A stretch of 64,000 nt of DNA from Arcobacteraceae bacterium (GCA_023229945.1 JALNYH010000001.1:62001-126000); one strand, 5' to 3'. Positions 50,382-59,478 are shown, numbered from the stretch's first letter. Notes: generated from the sequence alone by a model not told the origin. Numbers and translations are program-made.

Positions 50382-53300
50382 ATGAATAAGATAATAGAAT
50401 ATTTTTTACAAAATAGCAGGTTAAATTATACCATTTTAGTTTTCATAATTGTAATGGGTATATTTGCATACATCAAGATTCCAAAAGAGATGTTTCCTTC
50501 GGTTGAGCTTGAAACTATTCGTGTCAGTGGTGGCTATAGTGGTGCTAGTGCTGATAGTTTGAATAATTTTGCTGTTACAGAGATAGAAAATCAAATTGAG
50601 TCTATCTCTGGACTTGAAGAAGTGAGTTCGGTGATAACAGCTGGAAGTTTTTCAATTAGTATTGAGCTTCAAGATGGTGTAAATAAAACTGATAAAGTCA
50701 ATGAAGTCAAAGATGCAGTTAGTAGTGCAAAAAAATATTTTCCAAGTGATATGAATGAACCAACTGTGACAAGTGTTGAGAGACAGATGTCACTTATGAC
50801 TGTTTCAATGACTTCTGCAAATCTTGATAAAAAAGCACTTTTAAATCTTAGTGATAAGTTAAAATCATCATTAATGCAAATAGATAGTATTAGTGAAGTA
50901 GAGATTTTTGGTGATTCAGATTTACAGATAGATTTACAACTTGACCATAAAAAAATAAATATGTATGGATTAAATACCTCCTCTGTAACAAGTGCTATCA
51001 GTGAACTTTCTTATATGTATCCAGTTGCGGATATTGAGCAGGTAGGAAATCATATTTATTTAAGTGCAAATAATGATAAATTTAATAGTGAATTTTGGGA
51101 AAACTCTATTTTAAAAATAGGAGATAAAAAAGTATATCTTCGAGATATATCCACTATTACTATTGATTATCCTATTGATGAAACAATTTCTAGGCTCAAC
51201 GGAGAAAATACAATTTCACTTTCTATTTATAAGGATGATGTGGGAGATAGTATACAAATAGCCAATAATATTAAAGAATTATTTTTACAATATGAGAAGG
51301 AAAATAATGGTGTATCTTTAATTATCTCTAGAGATACTTCAGGACCTATTAGCGACAGAATTCAAACAATAGTAGCAAATATCACATTAGGGTTGATTTT
51401 GGTTGGTTTTTCTATGTATATCTTGATAAGTCCAAGATTATCATTTGTGATTATTATGGGGATTCCATTTTCTTTTATTATTGGATTGTTGTTTATTGAG
51501 ATGATGGGATATAGTTTAAATATGATATCTATGATGGCTATGTTGATTACTTTGGGTATTGTAGTAGATGATGCTATCATTGTCAGTGAAAATATACAAA
51601 GGCATCTAGATAATGGAGATACAATTCAAGATGCAGTTACAAATGGTACTAAAGAGATGATAGCACCTGTACTTATAGCTGCCATGACAACTGTATTTGC
51701 CTTTTTGCCTATGTTGCTTATTAGTGGAGAGATGGGATTGTTGATGAAGCTTATCCCTATTGTAATCTCTTGTTTGATACTTTCTTCCCTTATTGAATCA
51801 TTTTTGTTTTTGCCACTCCATGCAAAACATATTTTAAAGGCAAATGAAAAACAACTTGATTGGACAAAGGCATATGATTTTTATGAAACAATTATACATA
51901 AAGTTATTCACTATAAAAAAACTTTTTTAGTAACATTTTTTATCACAATACCTATCCTCTCTTTTTTACTTGTGAGTGCTAGTAGATTTCAATTTTTTCC
52001 AGATATGGATTCTACTAATGTGACGATATCTGTAAAACTAGATGAATCTATCCCTATTGAGAAAACAAACGAAATTGTAAAGAAATATGAAAAAATACTT
52101 TTGGAAAAGAAAAAAGAATTGTATATAAAAAATATTAATACAACTGTAGGGAGTTATAGTGATATTATGAGTTCTAGTGAGATTATAGAATATGGTTTTA
52201 CTCTTGCTTTGGAATTGGAGGATTATAGAGAAGACAATTTTTTAGAAAATTATGTGAATCCAATTTTGAATTTTAGTTTTGATTTTGAAAGAGCTGATAA
52301 AATAAGACCTATTCAAACAAATGATGCAATGAATCAAATTAGAGAGCTTCTTACCCCAATAACTCAACAAGACAAGGCACAAGAGTTTAATATTGTTACA
52401 AGACGGATAGGAATAGTACAAACGGATGTAGAGATTTTATTGAGTGCAAGTGATGCACAAATACTTATTTCAAGTATTGATAAATTAAAAAAAGAATTAA
52501 ATAGTATTAATGGCGTAAAAGATGTAAGTGATAATACACAGTTAGGACAAAGTGAATATAAATATGTGGTTAATGGATATGGAAAAAATTTAGGGCTGAC
52601 TGATGGTAAAATTGCTAGTGCTCTTAATTCTTTATTTATGGAAAAAGAACAAGCAAATACTTTTAATGAAGATGGAATTATTAAAATTATTACACAATCA
52701 ACTTATAAAAATAGTTTACATGAATTAGAAAATTTTTATATTCCTCTTGATGATAACAAATATGTGATGTTAAAAGAAGTTGTTGATTTCAAGATTGAAA
52801 GAAATTTTGAGAGAATTGAAAAAGAAAATGGGAAAGTATATAAAAAAGTATTTGCAAATGTTGATAATAATGTGATAAATGCAAATGAAGTATTGGAAAA
52901 ATTAGATGATACTATAGCAAATATACAAGCCAATGGTGTAGAGGTAGATTTTGGAGGGGAACAAGAAAAAAGTCAACAGTTAGTAGTTGATCTTCTTAAA
53001 GCATTTTTAATAGCAATGTTTTTGATATTTATTACATTACTGATTAATTTTCCTTCATTTAAAAGTGCATTTATTATACTTTCTGTAATCCCTTTTACGA
53101 TCTTAGGACCAATTATTGGGCATTTCATTGTTGGTATAAATTTGAATTCTCAGTCAATGATAGGTATGTTGGGTTTGGCAGGAGTTGTCATAAATGATGG
53201 GATTATTATGTTGGATTTTTTGCATGATACAAAAAACAAAAGCGAATTTTTTGTAAGAGCAAAGCAAAGAGTAAGACCAATATTAATAACATCAATTACG

Positions 53301-53462
53301 ACTATGTTAGGATTGTTTACTTTGATGTTTTTCCCTACAGGAGAATCTGTGATGTTACAACCAATTGCAGTATCACTGGGCTTTGGTATAGCTTGGGGAA
53401 CGGTCTTAAATCTTGTGTATGTACCAGCTTTATATGCAACATTGTTTAAGATAAGGGATTAA
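50382..53462 (+). CDS. RND-family efflux permease
   Basis: A 1026-residue inner-membrane transporter of the AcrB/MexB superfamily. Helix one is at about residues 12-30; two large periplasmic domains follow helices 1 and 7. The proton-relay Asp pair lies in LGIVVDDAIIVSENIQRHL, and the second half has the matching GLAGVVINDGIIMLDFL, as expected for this two-repeat fold. It is the first gene of permease-adaptor-outer-membrane order (the usual order is adaptor first). The substrate cannot be predicted. It is somewhat divergent from classic HAE1 pumps and closer to heavy-subfamily HAE members of environmental bacteria. Translation appears to be leaderless. Confidence 0.92.
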   Translation: MNKIIEYFLQNSRLNYTILVFIIVMGIFAYIKIPKEMFPSVELETIRVSGGYSGASADSLNNFAVTEIENQIESISGLEEVSSVITAGSFSISIELQDGVNKTDKVNEVKDAVSSAKKYFPSDMNEPTVTSVERQMSLMTVSMTSANLDKKALLNLSDKLKSSLMQIDSISEVEIFGDSDLQIDLQLDHKKINMYGLNTSSVTSAISELSYMYPVADIEQVGNHIYLSANNDKFNSEFWENSILKIGDKKVYLRDISTITIDYPIDETISRLNGENTISLSIYKDDVGDSIQIANNIKELFLQYEKENNGVSLIISRDTSGPISDRIQTIVANITLGLILVGFSMYILISPRLSFVIIMGIPFSFIIGLLFIEMMGYSLNMISMMAMLITLGIVVDDAIIVSENIQRHLDNGDTIQDAVTNGTKEMIAPVLIAAMTTVFAFLPMLLISGEMGLLMKLIPIVISCLILSSLIESFLFLPLHAKHILKANEKQLDWTKAYDFYETIIHKVIHYKKTFLVTFFITIPILSFLLVSASRFQFFPDMDSTNVTISVKLDESIPIEKTNEIVKKYEKILLEKKKELYIKNINTTVGSYSDIMSSSEIIEYGFTLALELEDYREDNFLENYVNPILNFSFDFERADKIRPIQTNDAMNQIRELLTPITQQDKAQEFNIVTRRIGIVQTDVEILLSASDAQILISSIDKLKKELNSINGVKDVSDNTQLGQSEYKYVVNGYGKNLGLTDGKIASALNSLFMEKEQANTFNEDGIIKIITQSTYKNSLHELENFYIPLDDNKYVMLKEVVDFKIERNFERIEKENGKVYKKVFANVDNNVINANEVLEKLDDTIANIQANGVEVDFGGEQEKSQQLVVDLLKAFLIAMFLIFITLLINFPSFKSAFIILSVIPFTILGPIIGHFIVGINLNSQSMIGMLGLAGVVINDGIIMLDFLHDTKNKSEFFVRAKQRVRPILITSITTMLGLFTLMFFPTGESVMLQPIAVSLGFGIAWGTVLNLVYVPALYATLFKIRD

Positions 53463-53530
53463 TTTATGTATAATTTTCATAATAGTTCCTTGATATTTAC
53501 AAAACAAAATTTAGAAAAGGAAAATAGTTT

Positions 53531-54232
53531 ATGAAAAATATTTTATTTTTATTGATACCTTTTATGTTATATGGACAAAGTTATATGGCAGAGATAGAGC
53601 CTTATGAAGAGTTTACAATATATTCTCAAACATCAGGACAGGTTATAAAACTTAATAAAGAAGATGAAACAAAAGTCGTTACAGGCATTTTAGTCAAACT
53701 TGATGATAGTTTAGATCAAAAACATTTGAAATTGTATCAAATGCAATTAAACCTATACAATGAAAAACTTAGAATTTTAGAAGAAAATTATAAAAACTTT
53801 TTGGGTATTAGTGGAAAAAGCAAAACAGACAAAGATCAAAAGTATTATGATGTTATAGATATGAAGATTACTATTAATAATTTGAAAATCACTATAGAAG
53901 AGTTAGAAGACACTATTTTGAAAAAGACAATTAGTGTTAAAAATCTCTATATAAAAGAGTTTCTAATACAAAAGCAGGATTATGTGAATATAGGAATGGA
54001 ACTTGCTACAGCTTATGATATATCAAAATCAAAAATTGTAGTTTATTTGAGTGGTGAGGATTATAAGGATTTGAACAATAAAAAAGTACTTATAGATGGA
54101 AAAGATGGGATAGCAACTATTGATAAAGTAGATATTACACTTGATGACACTTTTGTATCTGCACATAAAGTTATTTTGAAGTTGGATGATAAAAATTTCG
54201 GAAAAGTTGTAAAGGTGGAGTTCGTAAAATGA
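53531..54232 (+). CDS. RND periplasmic adaptor (membrane fusion protein), short form
   Basis: A 233-residue protein with a signal peptide (ILFLLIPFMLYGQSYM) and a biotinyl-lipoyl-like segment (ETKVVTGILVKLDDSLDQ) followed by a helical hairpin (LYQMQLNLYNEKLRILEE to LEDTILKKTISVKN) and a second half-lipoyl and beta-barrel part. It is shorter than the usual 350-400 residues; the distal membrane-proximal domain is missing. Its stop overlaps the TolC-like gene by 4 bases. AAAGGAAA is placed before the ATG. It links the permease to the outer-membrane channel. Confidence 0.75.
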   Translation: MKNILFLLIPFMLYGQSYMAEIEPYEEFTIYSQTSGQVIKLNKEDETKVVTGILVKLDDSLDQKHLKLYQMQLNLYNEKLRILEENYKNFLGISGKSKTDKDQKYYDVIDMKITINNLKITIEELEDTILKKTISVKNLYIKEFLIQKQDYVNIGMELATAYDISKSKIVVYLSGEDYKDLNNKKVLIDGKDGIATIDKVDITLDDTFVSAHKVILKLDDKNFGKVVKVEFVK

Positions 54233-55383
54233 GAGTTTATTTAGTTGTTGTAATTTTTGCTTGTATTTTACTAAATGCTGACGAAGTAGAAGTGCTTTCA
54301 GATACTAAAAAACAAATTTTAGACTTAGAAAAAAAACAGATTGAACAAAAAGCTATTTCAAATCAATTTGATTATATTGGAGAATTTAATCTACAAGGCA
54401 ACTACACAACAAATAAAGATGACTTGAATACACGGGATTATTCAATATCATTTTCTCAAGATATTTTTAAATTTGGTGGGATTAGCTCTCAAATACAATA
54501 TGCAAAAGAATTAAAAAAATTAGAATTAATGAATCTAACAATTACCAGAAAAGATGATTTGAATTCTTTATATGAAAGTTTAATCAACATCAAACTCAAC
54601 GATATAGCACTCAAGCAAAATATGTTAAATTTAAGAAATAGTGAAATAGAGATACGAAATAAAAAGTCTCAATATAAAGCTGGAGATTTGGATATAAGTG
54701 ATTTAAATAATGCAATTATGACTAAAAACCAACTTAGTGACAAGAAAAAAGAGTTAGAACTTGCGAAAATGATAAATATAAATGAGATAAAGAAATTTAC
54801 AGACAAAGACTATGAAACTATTTTATTACCACAGTTAGAAATGATTTCAAAAGATATTTTCTTAAAAAACTCTACAAATATAAATTATGCACAAGTAAAT
54901 ATAAGTGTAAATGAGAACCTTTATAAAATGAAAAAAAGTGATTATTTACCAACAATTGGTCTTAATGGAACTTATGGTTATAATGATACAAATAGAAATA
55001 TAGGCAATGATTATTATAACTATGGAATGAGTATAAGTATGCCACTGAGTTATACGGCATCAAGTAATATGGAGCAAAAAAAGTTAGATTTTCTTATTAG
55101 TAAGCAAAAGTTGAGAGAAGCTATTATAGAAAATACACTTTTGTATGATAGTACTTTTATTACTATTTCAAATTATAATGATAGGATAAAATTAGCACAA
55201 GAAGATATTAGTTTATATAATGAACTATTGATTATGAATCAAGAAGAGTATAAAGCTGGATATAAAACTATGGATGATGTTGAAACTTTACAAAATTCAC
55301 AAGATATAAGAGCTTTGGATATAGTAAGTTATAAATTAAATATTCAAAAAGAAATCTTAACCATTTACTTCCAAATGTTGTAA
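54229..55383 (+). CDS. TolC-family outer-membrane efflux protein
   Basis: A 384-residue outer-membrane factor. A signal peptide (VYLVVVIFACILLNA) is followed by two long helical repeats with the family signatures YKAGDLDISDLNNAI and YKAGYKTMDDVETLQ; beta segments contain FNLQGNYTTNKDD and IGLNGTYGYND. It is a little shorter than most TolC proteins. It completes a tripartite efflux operon with the permease and the adaptor. Confidence 0.85.
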   Translation: MRVYLVVVIFACILLNADEVEVLSDTKKQILDLEKKQIEQKAISNQFDYIGEFNLQGNYTTNKDDLNTRDYSISFSQDIFKFGGISSQIQYAKELKKLELMNLTITRKDDLNSLYESLINIKLNDIALKQNMLNLRNSEIEIRNKKSQYKAGDLDISDLNNAIMTKNQLSDKKKELELAKMININEIKKFTDKDYETILLPQLEMISKDIFLKNSTNINYAQVNISVNENLYKMKKSDYLPTIGLNGTYGYNDTNRNIGNDYYNYGMSISMPLSYTASSNMEQKKLDFLISKQKLREAIIENTLLYDSTFITISNYNDRIKLAQEDISLYNELLIMNQEEYKAGYKTMDDVETLQNSQDIRALDIVSYKLNIQKEILTIYFQML

Positions 55384-55480
55384 ATAATTGAGTTGTTGAT
55401 AGTTCTTGGGATATTTGCTAATAAAACTAACATTTGAAATATGTTACAATCTTTTTAATTAAACTATAGAGGTAAAAAAT

Positions 55481-55978
55481 ATGGCAAAAGAGTATTCATT
55501 TGATATTAGTGCAAAGATAAATATGCAAAGTTTTAAAGATGCTATCAATCTTGTTGATAGGGAAGTTACTAATAGATTTGACTTCAAAGGGACTAATTCT
55601 GAAGTTGACTATAAAGAAAAAGATAAATTACTTATTTTGGTGACTCAAAGTGATTATAAACTGGATGCTCTAAAAGATATAGTAATAGCAAAACTCCTAA
55701 AACAAGGGCTTTCATCTCAGGTTTTGTCTGAACAAAAGGTAGAAGATGCAAGTGGTGGGATGAGAAAGGCTACTTTTAAGATTGTTGATTATATCGAGTC
55801 AAAAGAAGCTAGAAAAATCGTTGCGGAAATTAAAAATCTCAAACTAAAAGTCAATGCACAAATAGAAGGGGATACTATCAGGGTAAAAGGGGCAAAGCTT
55901 GATGATTTACAAGCAGTTATTGCAAAAATTCGCTCAATGACTTGGGAAGCACCACTTGTTTTTGAAAATATGAGATAA
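55481..55978 (+). CDS. YajQ-family nucleotide-binding protein
   Basis: A 165-residue YajQ protein: EYSFDISAKINMQSFKDAI, DREVTNRFDFKGTNSEV, VKGAKLDDLQAVIAKIRS and a FENMR end. YajQ family members bind nucleotides, and the Xanthomonas homologue was shown to bind c-di-GMP. An AGAGGTAA-type site precedes the ATG. It is convergent with the small riboswitch-controlled gene, which makes a shared c-di-GMP theme attractive but unproven. Confidence 0.93.
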   Translation: MAKEYSFDISAKINMQSFKDAINLVDREVTNRFDFKGTNSEVDYKEKDKLLILVTQSDYKLDALKDIVIAKLLKQGLSSQVLSEQKVEDASGGMRKATFKIVDYIESKEARKIVAEIKNLKLKVNAQIEGDTIRVKGAKLDDLQAVIAKIRSMTWEAPLVFENMR

Positions 55979-56002
55979 GAATAAAAAAGTATCTACTTTG
56001 GT

Positions 56003-56173
56003 CTAAAAAAAACCAATGTAGATAAATAGAGAAAAACTACAAACATATAAACTAAATCTTAAAAGTTTAGTTGATATTGGAGATTCTTTTTGCTTTATAA
56101 AGCTCCAGTTTTCACACCTTTTAGCTTCTCTCCTACGAAAATAGTCTTCGTTTTTGTAAAAATAATTTTGCAT
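56003..56173 (-). CDS. 56-residue membrane protein under a predicted c-di-GMP riboswitch
   Basis: A small protein of 56 residues: a charged, Arg/Lys-rich N-terminus (NEDYFRRREAKRCENWSF) and one C-terminal helix (LRFSLYVCSFSLFIYIGFF). The start ATG 56173 has GAGGG upstream. A longer frame from TTG 56254 runs through the riboswitch and is artefactual. No family is recognised. The tail-anchored topology suggests a small membrane effector or regulator. The ribosome binding site can be paired in a hairpin (56176-56198), and a GEMM-type aptamer lies just upstream. Confidence 0.6.
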   Translation of the reverse strand: MQNYFYKNEDYFRRREAKRCENWSFIKQKESPISTKLLRFSLYVCSFSLFIYIGFF

Positions 56174-56175
56174 AA

Positions 56176-56198
56176 CACCCTCTTTTTTTGAGTCGGTG
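56176..56198 (-). promoter_or_regulatory. Possible RBS-sequestering hairpin (expression platform)
   Basis: On the minus strand CACC-GA-CTC, a 7-base A loop, then GAG-GGTG can pair, with a 2-base bulge. The paired segment GAGGG is the ribosome binding site of the 56-residue protein, so opening this hairpin would allow translation. It lies about 35 bases downstream of the aptamer. Confidence 0.5.
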
Positions 56199-56228
56199 AT
56201 TGCGTAAACAGATAAGTTGAGTAGTCTT

Positions 56229-56306
56229 ACTATGGCAACTCGGCTATCTTCCAATCAAGACCCGTGGCTTTCCGTCCTTACCTCACGATAAGTTTGGCTT
56301 TAACAT
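56229..56306 (-). promoter_or_regulatory. Predicted c-di-GMP-I (GEMM-I) riboswitch aptamer
   Basis: Minus-strand order: AAGCCAAAC (56300-56292), a P2 hairpin CTTATC-GTGA-GGTAAG (56292-56277) with a GNRA tetraloop as in the known aptamer, then GGACGGAAAGCCACGGG (56278-56261), and the second arm ending AAGATAGCCGAGTTGCC (56250-56234). These match the conserved GCAAACC, GNRA, GACGCAAAGCC and AGCCGGGUUGCC elements of the c-di-GMP-I class. The C-to-G change in GACGGAAAGCC is matched by G-to-C in the AGCCAAAC element, at bases that I recall pair in the structure, a compensatory change. The ligand-contacting G and the intercalating A are kept. A 56-residue gene follows. Confidence 0.75.
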
Positions 56307-56388
56307 TTTAATGTTAAAATAATTTTAGTATTAGTTTGATAAATTTAAGCTTAAATTTTCACGAAAAAGCTTTTTTTAGCTCATGTAA

Positions 56389-57060
56389 TCAAGTAATTTT
56401 TATCTCTTCCAATGAAATTTCAGCTTGATATATAAGTACTTCGACCCCTTTTGCTGTAACTTCTAAGAATTTCTCATAGTATTTTTTATCTATTTCACTA
56501 GCAATTCTAAAGGGGAGTTTATCTGTTCTTTGTATCACATAAAGCATTACAGCCCTATATCCCTCTTCTACCATTGACATCAACTCTTCAAGATGTTTTG
56601 TTCCTCTTGAAGTCACTGCATCTGGGAAAGCTAGAGTATTATCAAGTCTCAGAGTTACACTTTTTACCTCTACGAAGCATTTTTTATCACCATTTTCAAG
56701 AAGTATATCAATTCTACTATTTTTCCCATACTTTTGTTCTGGTTTTATACTATCATATCCAATAAGTTCTTTTATCACTCCATTTTGTACAGCTTCTATG
56801 GCTATTTTGTTTGCAATATTTGTATTTGTACATATTAGCTGGTTACCTATTTTTGTAAGTTCTAGAGTATATGCAAGTTTTCGTTTTTCATTGTCACTTT
56901 TGCTTACCCATACTTCACAATCAGCTTCTATAGTAGATGTCATAGCTCCACTATTTGGTACATGAGCAGTTATAGTCTCACCGCTATCAAGGATGATATC
57001 AGCAAGAAACCTTTTGTATCTTTTGATTAGTTTTCCGTGTAAGAGTTCAGGTAGTTTCAT
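56389..57060 (-). CDS. sfsA: DNA/RNA nuclease SfsA
   Basis: A 223-residue SfsA: an N-terminal OB-like domain with HVPNSGAMTSTI and a C-terminal nuclease domain with RIDILLENG and CFVEVKSVTL followed by FPDAVTSRGTKHLEEL. First described as a sugar fermentation stimulation protein, it has a nuclease-like fold; its role is uncertain. It is divergent from truC, with about 40 bases between starts. Stop at the left edge of the intergenic region that holds the riboswitch. Confidence 0.93.
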   Translation of the reverse strand: MKLPELLHGKLIKRYKRFLADIILDSGETITAHVPNSGAMTSTIEADCEVWVSKSDNEKRKLAYTLELTKIGNQLICTNTNIANKIAIEAVQNGVIKELIGYDSIKPEQKYGKNSRIDILLENGDKKCFVEVKSVTLRLDNTLAFPDAVTSRGTKHLEELMSMVEEGYRAVMLYVIQRTDKLPFRIASEIDKKYYEKFLEVTAKGVEVLIYQAEISLEEIKIT

Positions 57061-57089
57061 GATTTATTATATCATATATATATTTATGC

Positions 57090-57095
57090 TAAGAT
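57090..57095 (+). promoter_or_regulatory. -10-like element before truC (leaderless)
   Basis: TAAGAT ends 6 bases before ATG 57102, preceded by AT-rich sequence, with no ribosome binding site between them. This would give a leaderless or nearly leaderless transcript. Confidence 0.45.
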
Positions 57096-57101
57096 TGCAT
57101 T

Positions 57102-57839
57102 ATGTTTGAAAATTATAAATTAGAAATCCTATATCAAGATGATTATATCGTAGCTATCAATAAACCTACTGGGCTTTTAGTGCATAAATCTATGCTTGAC
57201 CCTCATGAGATATATTTTGCTGTGAAGATGCTAAGAGACCAGATTGGGAAGTATGTATATCCTGTACATAGAATCGATAGACCAACTTCTGGTGTGTTGC
57301 TTTTTGCTCTTAGTAGTGAATGTGCAAAGATTTTGAGTGACCAGTTTGTATCCACTAAGCCACAAAAAAAGTATTTGGCAGTAGTTCGTGGATATACTCC
57401 ATTGCAAGGCTTAATTGACCATCCTCTTAGTCATAAGCTTGACAAAATAGCAGACTGTGATGCTTCTCAAGATAAAATGCCCCAAGACGCTGTGAGTGAA
57501 TATATAAGACTAGCTACTGTTGAGCTTCCTTATGCTGTAGGTAAATATCCACAAACTAGATATTCTTTGGTAGAAGTCTCTCCACAAACTGGAAGAAAAC
57601 ATCAAATAAGAAGGCATATGAAACACTTATCCCACCATTTATTGGGCGATACCAAATATGGAAGAGGTGAGCATAATCAATTTATAAGAGAGACTTACGG
57701 CTGTAATAGGATGTTATTACATGCACATATACTTACAATCAAACACCCCTTCACCCAAGAAGAGCTAACAATTAAAGCCCATTTAGATGAAAGTTTTCAA
57801 GCTATTTGCAAATCATTTGGTTGGGATGAGTTTATATAA
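57102..57839 (+). CDS. truC: tRNA pseudouridine synthase (TruC-like, RluA family)
   Basis: A 245-residue RluA-family enzyme. The catalytic Asp is in VHRIDRPTSGVLLFA near residue 60; LVEVSPQTGRKHQIRRH and LSHHLLGDTKYGRGEHN are as in TruC, which modifies U65 of tRNA. The lack of an N-terminal S4 domain and the compact size support TruC rather than RluC/D. It is alone on the plus strand between sfsA and a hypothetical gene. Confidence 0.85.
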   Translation: MFENYKLEILYQDDYIVAINKPTGLLVHKSMLDPHEIYFAVKMLRDQIGKYVYPVHRIDRPTSGVLLFALSSECAKILSDQFVSTKPQKKYLAVVRGYTPLQGLIDHPLSHKLDKIADCDASQDKMPQDAVSEYIRLATVELPYAVGKYPQTRYSLVEVSPQTGRKHQIRRHMKHLSHHLLGDTKYGRGEHNQFIRETYGCNRMLLHAHILTIKHPFTQEELTIKAHLDESFQAICKSFGWDEFI

Positions 57840-57870
57840 TATTTTTAGAACAAATGATATATTATTTTGC

Positions 57871-57876
57871 TATAAT
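57871..57876 (+). promoter_or_regulatory. -10 element upstream of the 182-residue exported protein
   Basis: TATAAT preceded by TTTTGC, about 70 bases before ATG 57947. A leader of about 60 bases would follow. Confidence 0.5.
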
Positions 57877-57946
57877 ACCCTTTCTAAAATAGAGTGATTA
57901 TCTATTATGTGAAGATTATAAAGAATGTCAAAGGGTATGTTTAGGT

Positions 57947-58495
57947 ATGAAAAAGTTGATTTATATTATTGGGTTGTTGATGGTATTTGTATTAAGCGTG
58001 AAAGCTCAAGTCGATATTAAAGGTAAATTTTATACTCAAGTGAATATGTGGGAAGAAAATAGTAAAATCATCTCAACTAATTATTCAAAAGGATTATTGA
58101 TTCCTGTAAATACAGAAGTTATAATTGATAAAGTAGGTGTGAATACAATAGAATTTATTATTGTAAAAGATAAGAGAAAATTAAAATTTGAGAATATTAA
58201 AAAGTTTTCATTGATGGAAACAACGCAACTAATGGAAAGAATATTCAAAAAATCAAAAGTTAATGTAGGTAAGTTTCCAAGAAATGTTCGAAATGCTATA
58301 AAATACGGACATTTGATTGTTGGGATGACAAAGGAAATGGTAATTATTGCAAGAGGTTATCCATCTTCTCATCAAACTCCTAGTTTAGATAGTGATATTT
58401 GGAAATATTGGCAAGATAGATTTATTACTAGAAATGTTGAGTTTATAGATGGAAAAGTATCATATCTTGTTGGCTGGGAATCAGAAAAAAACTAG
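57947..58495 (+). CDS. Exported uncharacterised protein, possibly BamE/SmpA-like at its end
   Basis: A 182-residue protein with a signal peptide (LIYIIGLLMVFVLSVKAQ). The middle is beta-rich and basic. The C-terminal 70 residues contain YGHLIVGMTKEMVIIARGYPS and DIWKYWQDRF, which resembles the GMTxxxVxxxxGxP pattern of BamE/SmpA-type small domains, but no lipobox Cys is present. The function is unknown. A GGTATG-like weak ribosome binding site precedes the ATG. It lies between truC and traT. Confidence 0.6.
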   Translation: MKKLIYIIGLLMVFVLSVKAQVDIKGKFYTQVNMWEENSKIISTNYSKGLLIPVNTEVIIDKVGVNTIEFIIVKDKRKLKFENIKKFSLMETTQLMERIFKKSKVNVGKFPRNVRNAIKYGHLIVGMTKEMVIIARGYPSSHQTPSLDSDIWKYWQDRFITRNVEFIDGKVSYLVGWESEKN

Positions 58496-58584
58496 AACTT
58501 ACAATAAATTAAGTAAGCACTATTAGAAAATGATGATAGTGGTTACTAATTATGAATAACAGATTCTAAATACAAGACAATTAG

Positions 58585-58616
58585 TTTTAATTAAGGTTGT
58601 ATAACCTTAATTAAAA
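58585..58616 (-). terminator. AT-rich hairpin at the traT stop
   Basis: TTTTAATTAAGGTT (58585-58598) and AACCTTAATTAAAA (58603-58616) form a 14-bp stem with loop GTAT. It overlaps the stop codon of traT on the minus strand. It could end traT transcription and, from the other side, that of the 182-residue gene. Confidence 0.65.
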
Positions 58617-59387
58617 TAATCCACTTATTTGGCTTGATATTTTATCTTCAAGAATAGGTATAGCTTCAGATAATGTTAGTTTCATTTTTGTAGCTTCGGC
58701 AAATAACATCGTTTTATGCTCAATGAAGTCAGTTTCATATTGTTGAGTATTCGCATTGTTAAGATTTGAATTTAAATTTCCAGTTGCATCAACATTTTTT
58801 ACAGATCCTGCAAATGTATTCATAAATCCAGCTTTTTGTTCGTCATTTACTGAAGCCTGACCGCTTGTATTTGTGTTTAGTGTTATAACCTTACCATTAG
58901 CTTTTTCTCTAATAAGAATATCAACTTGCATTTGATAAATTGTATCTTCAGTAAGTTTAGCCAAAAGCCCACCAACTACAGCAGCTCCTATAGTAGCACC
59001 AGCAATACTACCTCCACTATTAGAGTTATATGCACCAACACTTGCACCAGCTATCCCTGCTGCTGCTGCTCCGCCTGCTGCATTGTTTTCCATTTTTTTA
59101 TCACAATATAAAACATTAATCATCAATATATAAGTAGCTTGTTCTGGATCTTCAACTACCTTATATCCTTTTGATTCTATATTATTTAAGATTTTATTTT
59201 CTAAATTTATATTTTGTCCACTTGTATTTCTGCTAGCCACAAAAATTGTTCTTTTACTTTTTGCAACAGGATTTATAAAAATACTTTGTGTCATTTTTGC
59301 ACTGGTTTGTAATTCAGTCGTTGCACATCCTCCAAGTAGCAATGATGCTAATACTGTAGATACAACAAGTCTTTTTGATATTGTCAT
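58611..59387 (-). CDS. traT: TraT-like outer-membrane lipoprotein
   Basis: A 258-residue lipoprotein. The lipobox LLLGGC places the modified Cys near residue 21. The body matches TraT complement-resistance proteins: RTIFVASRNTSGQN, GYKVVEDPEQATYILMINVLY, two Gly/Ala-rich membrane-like stretches (GGAAAAGIAGASVGAYN and GGSIAGATIGAAVVGG), and an EAIPILEDKISSQISGLF end. TraT was described from F-type plasmids, where it blocks surface exclusion and complement; chromosomal copies occur in Campylobacterota. No other conjugation gene is nearby. Confidence 0.85.
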   Translation of the reverse strand: MTISKRLVVSTVLASLLLGGCATTELQTSAKMTQSIFINPVAKSKRTIFVASRNTSGQNINLENKILNNIESKGYKVVEDPEQATYILMINVLYCDKKMENNAAGGAAAAGIAGASVGAYNSNSGGSIAGATIGAAVVGGLLAKLTEDTIYQMQVDILIREKANGKVITLNTNTSGQASVNDEQKAGFMNTFAGSVKNVDATGNLNSNLNNANTQQYETDFIEHKTMLFAEATKMKLTLSEAIPILEDKISSQISGLF

Positions 59388-59467
59388 TGATATTTCCTTA
59401 TTAATTTATTATTGTAATAATTATTTTATCTAATTAAAACTTAATTCTAAGTGAATATTTAATATGA

Positions 59468-59473
59468 TATAAT
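59468..59473 (+). promoter_or_regulatory. -10 element directly before dbpA (leaderless)
   Basis: TATAAT ends 5 bases before ATG 59479, with TG at the extended -10 position and AT-rich sequence upstream. No ribosome binding site fits between. A leaderless mRNA is likely. Confidence 0.55.
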
Positions 59474-59478
59474 ATAAA

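Noticed and set aside
56174..56254. N-terminal extension of the 56-residue protein from TTG 56254
   Set aside because: It would be translated through the riboswitch aptamer, and the internal ATG 56173 has a proper ribosome binding site.
58611..59387. Conjugative plasmid integration suggested by traT
   Set aside because: No other tra, mob or replication genes are nearby, and chromosomal traT homologues are known.
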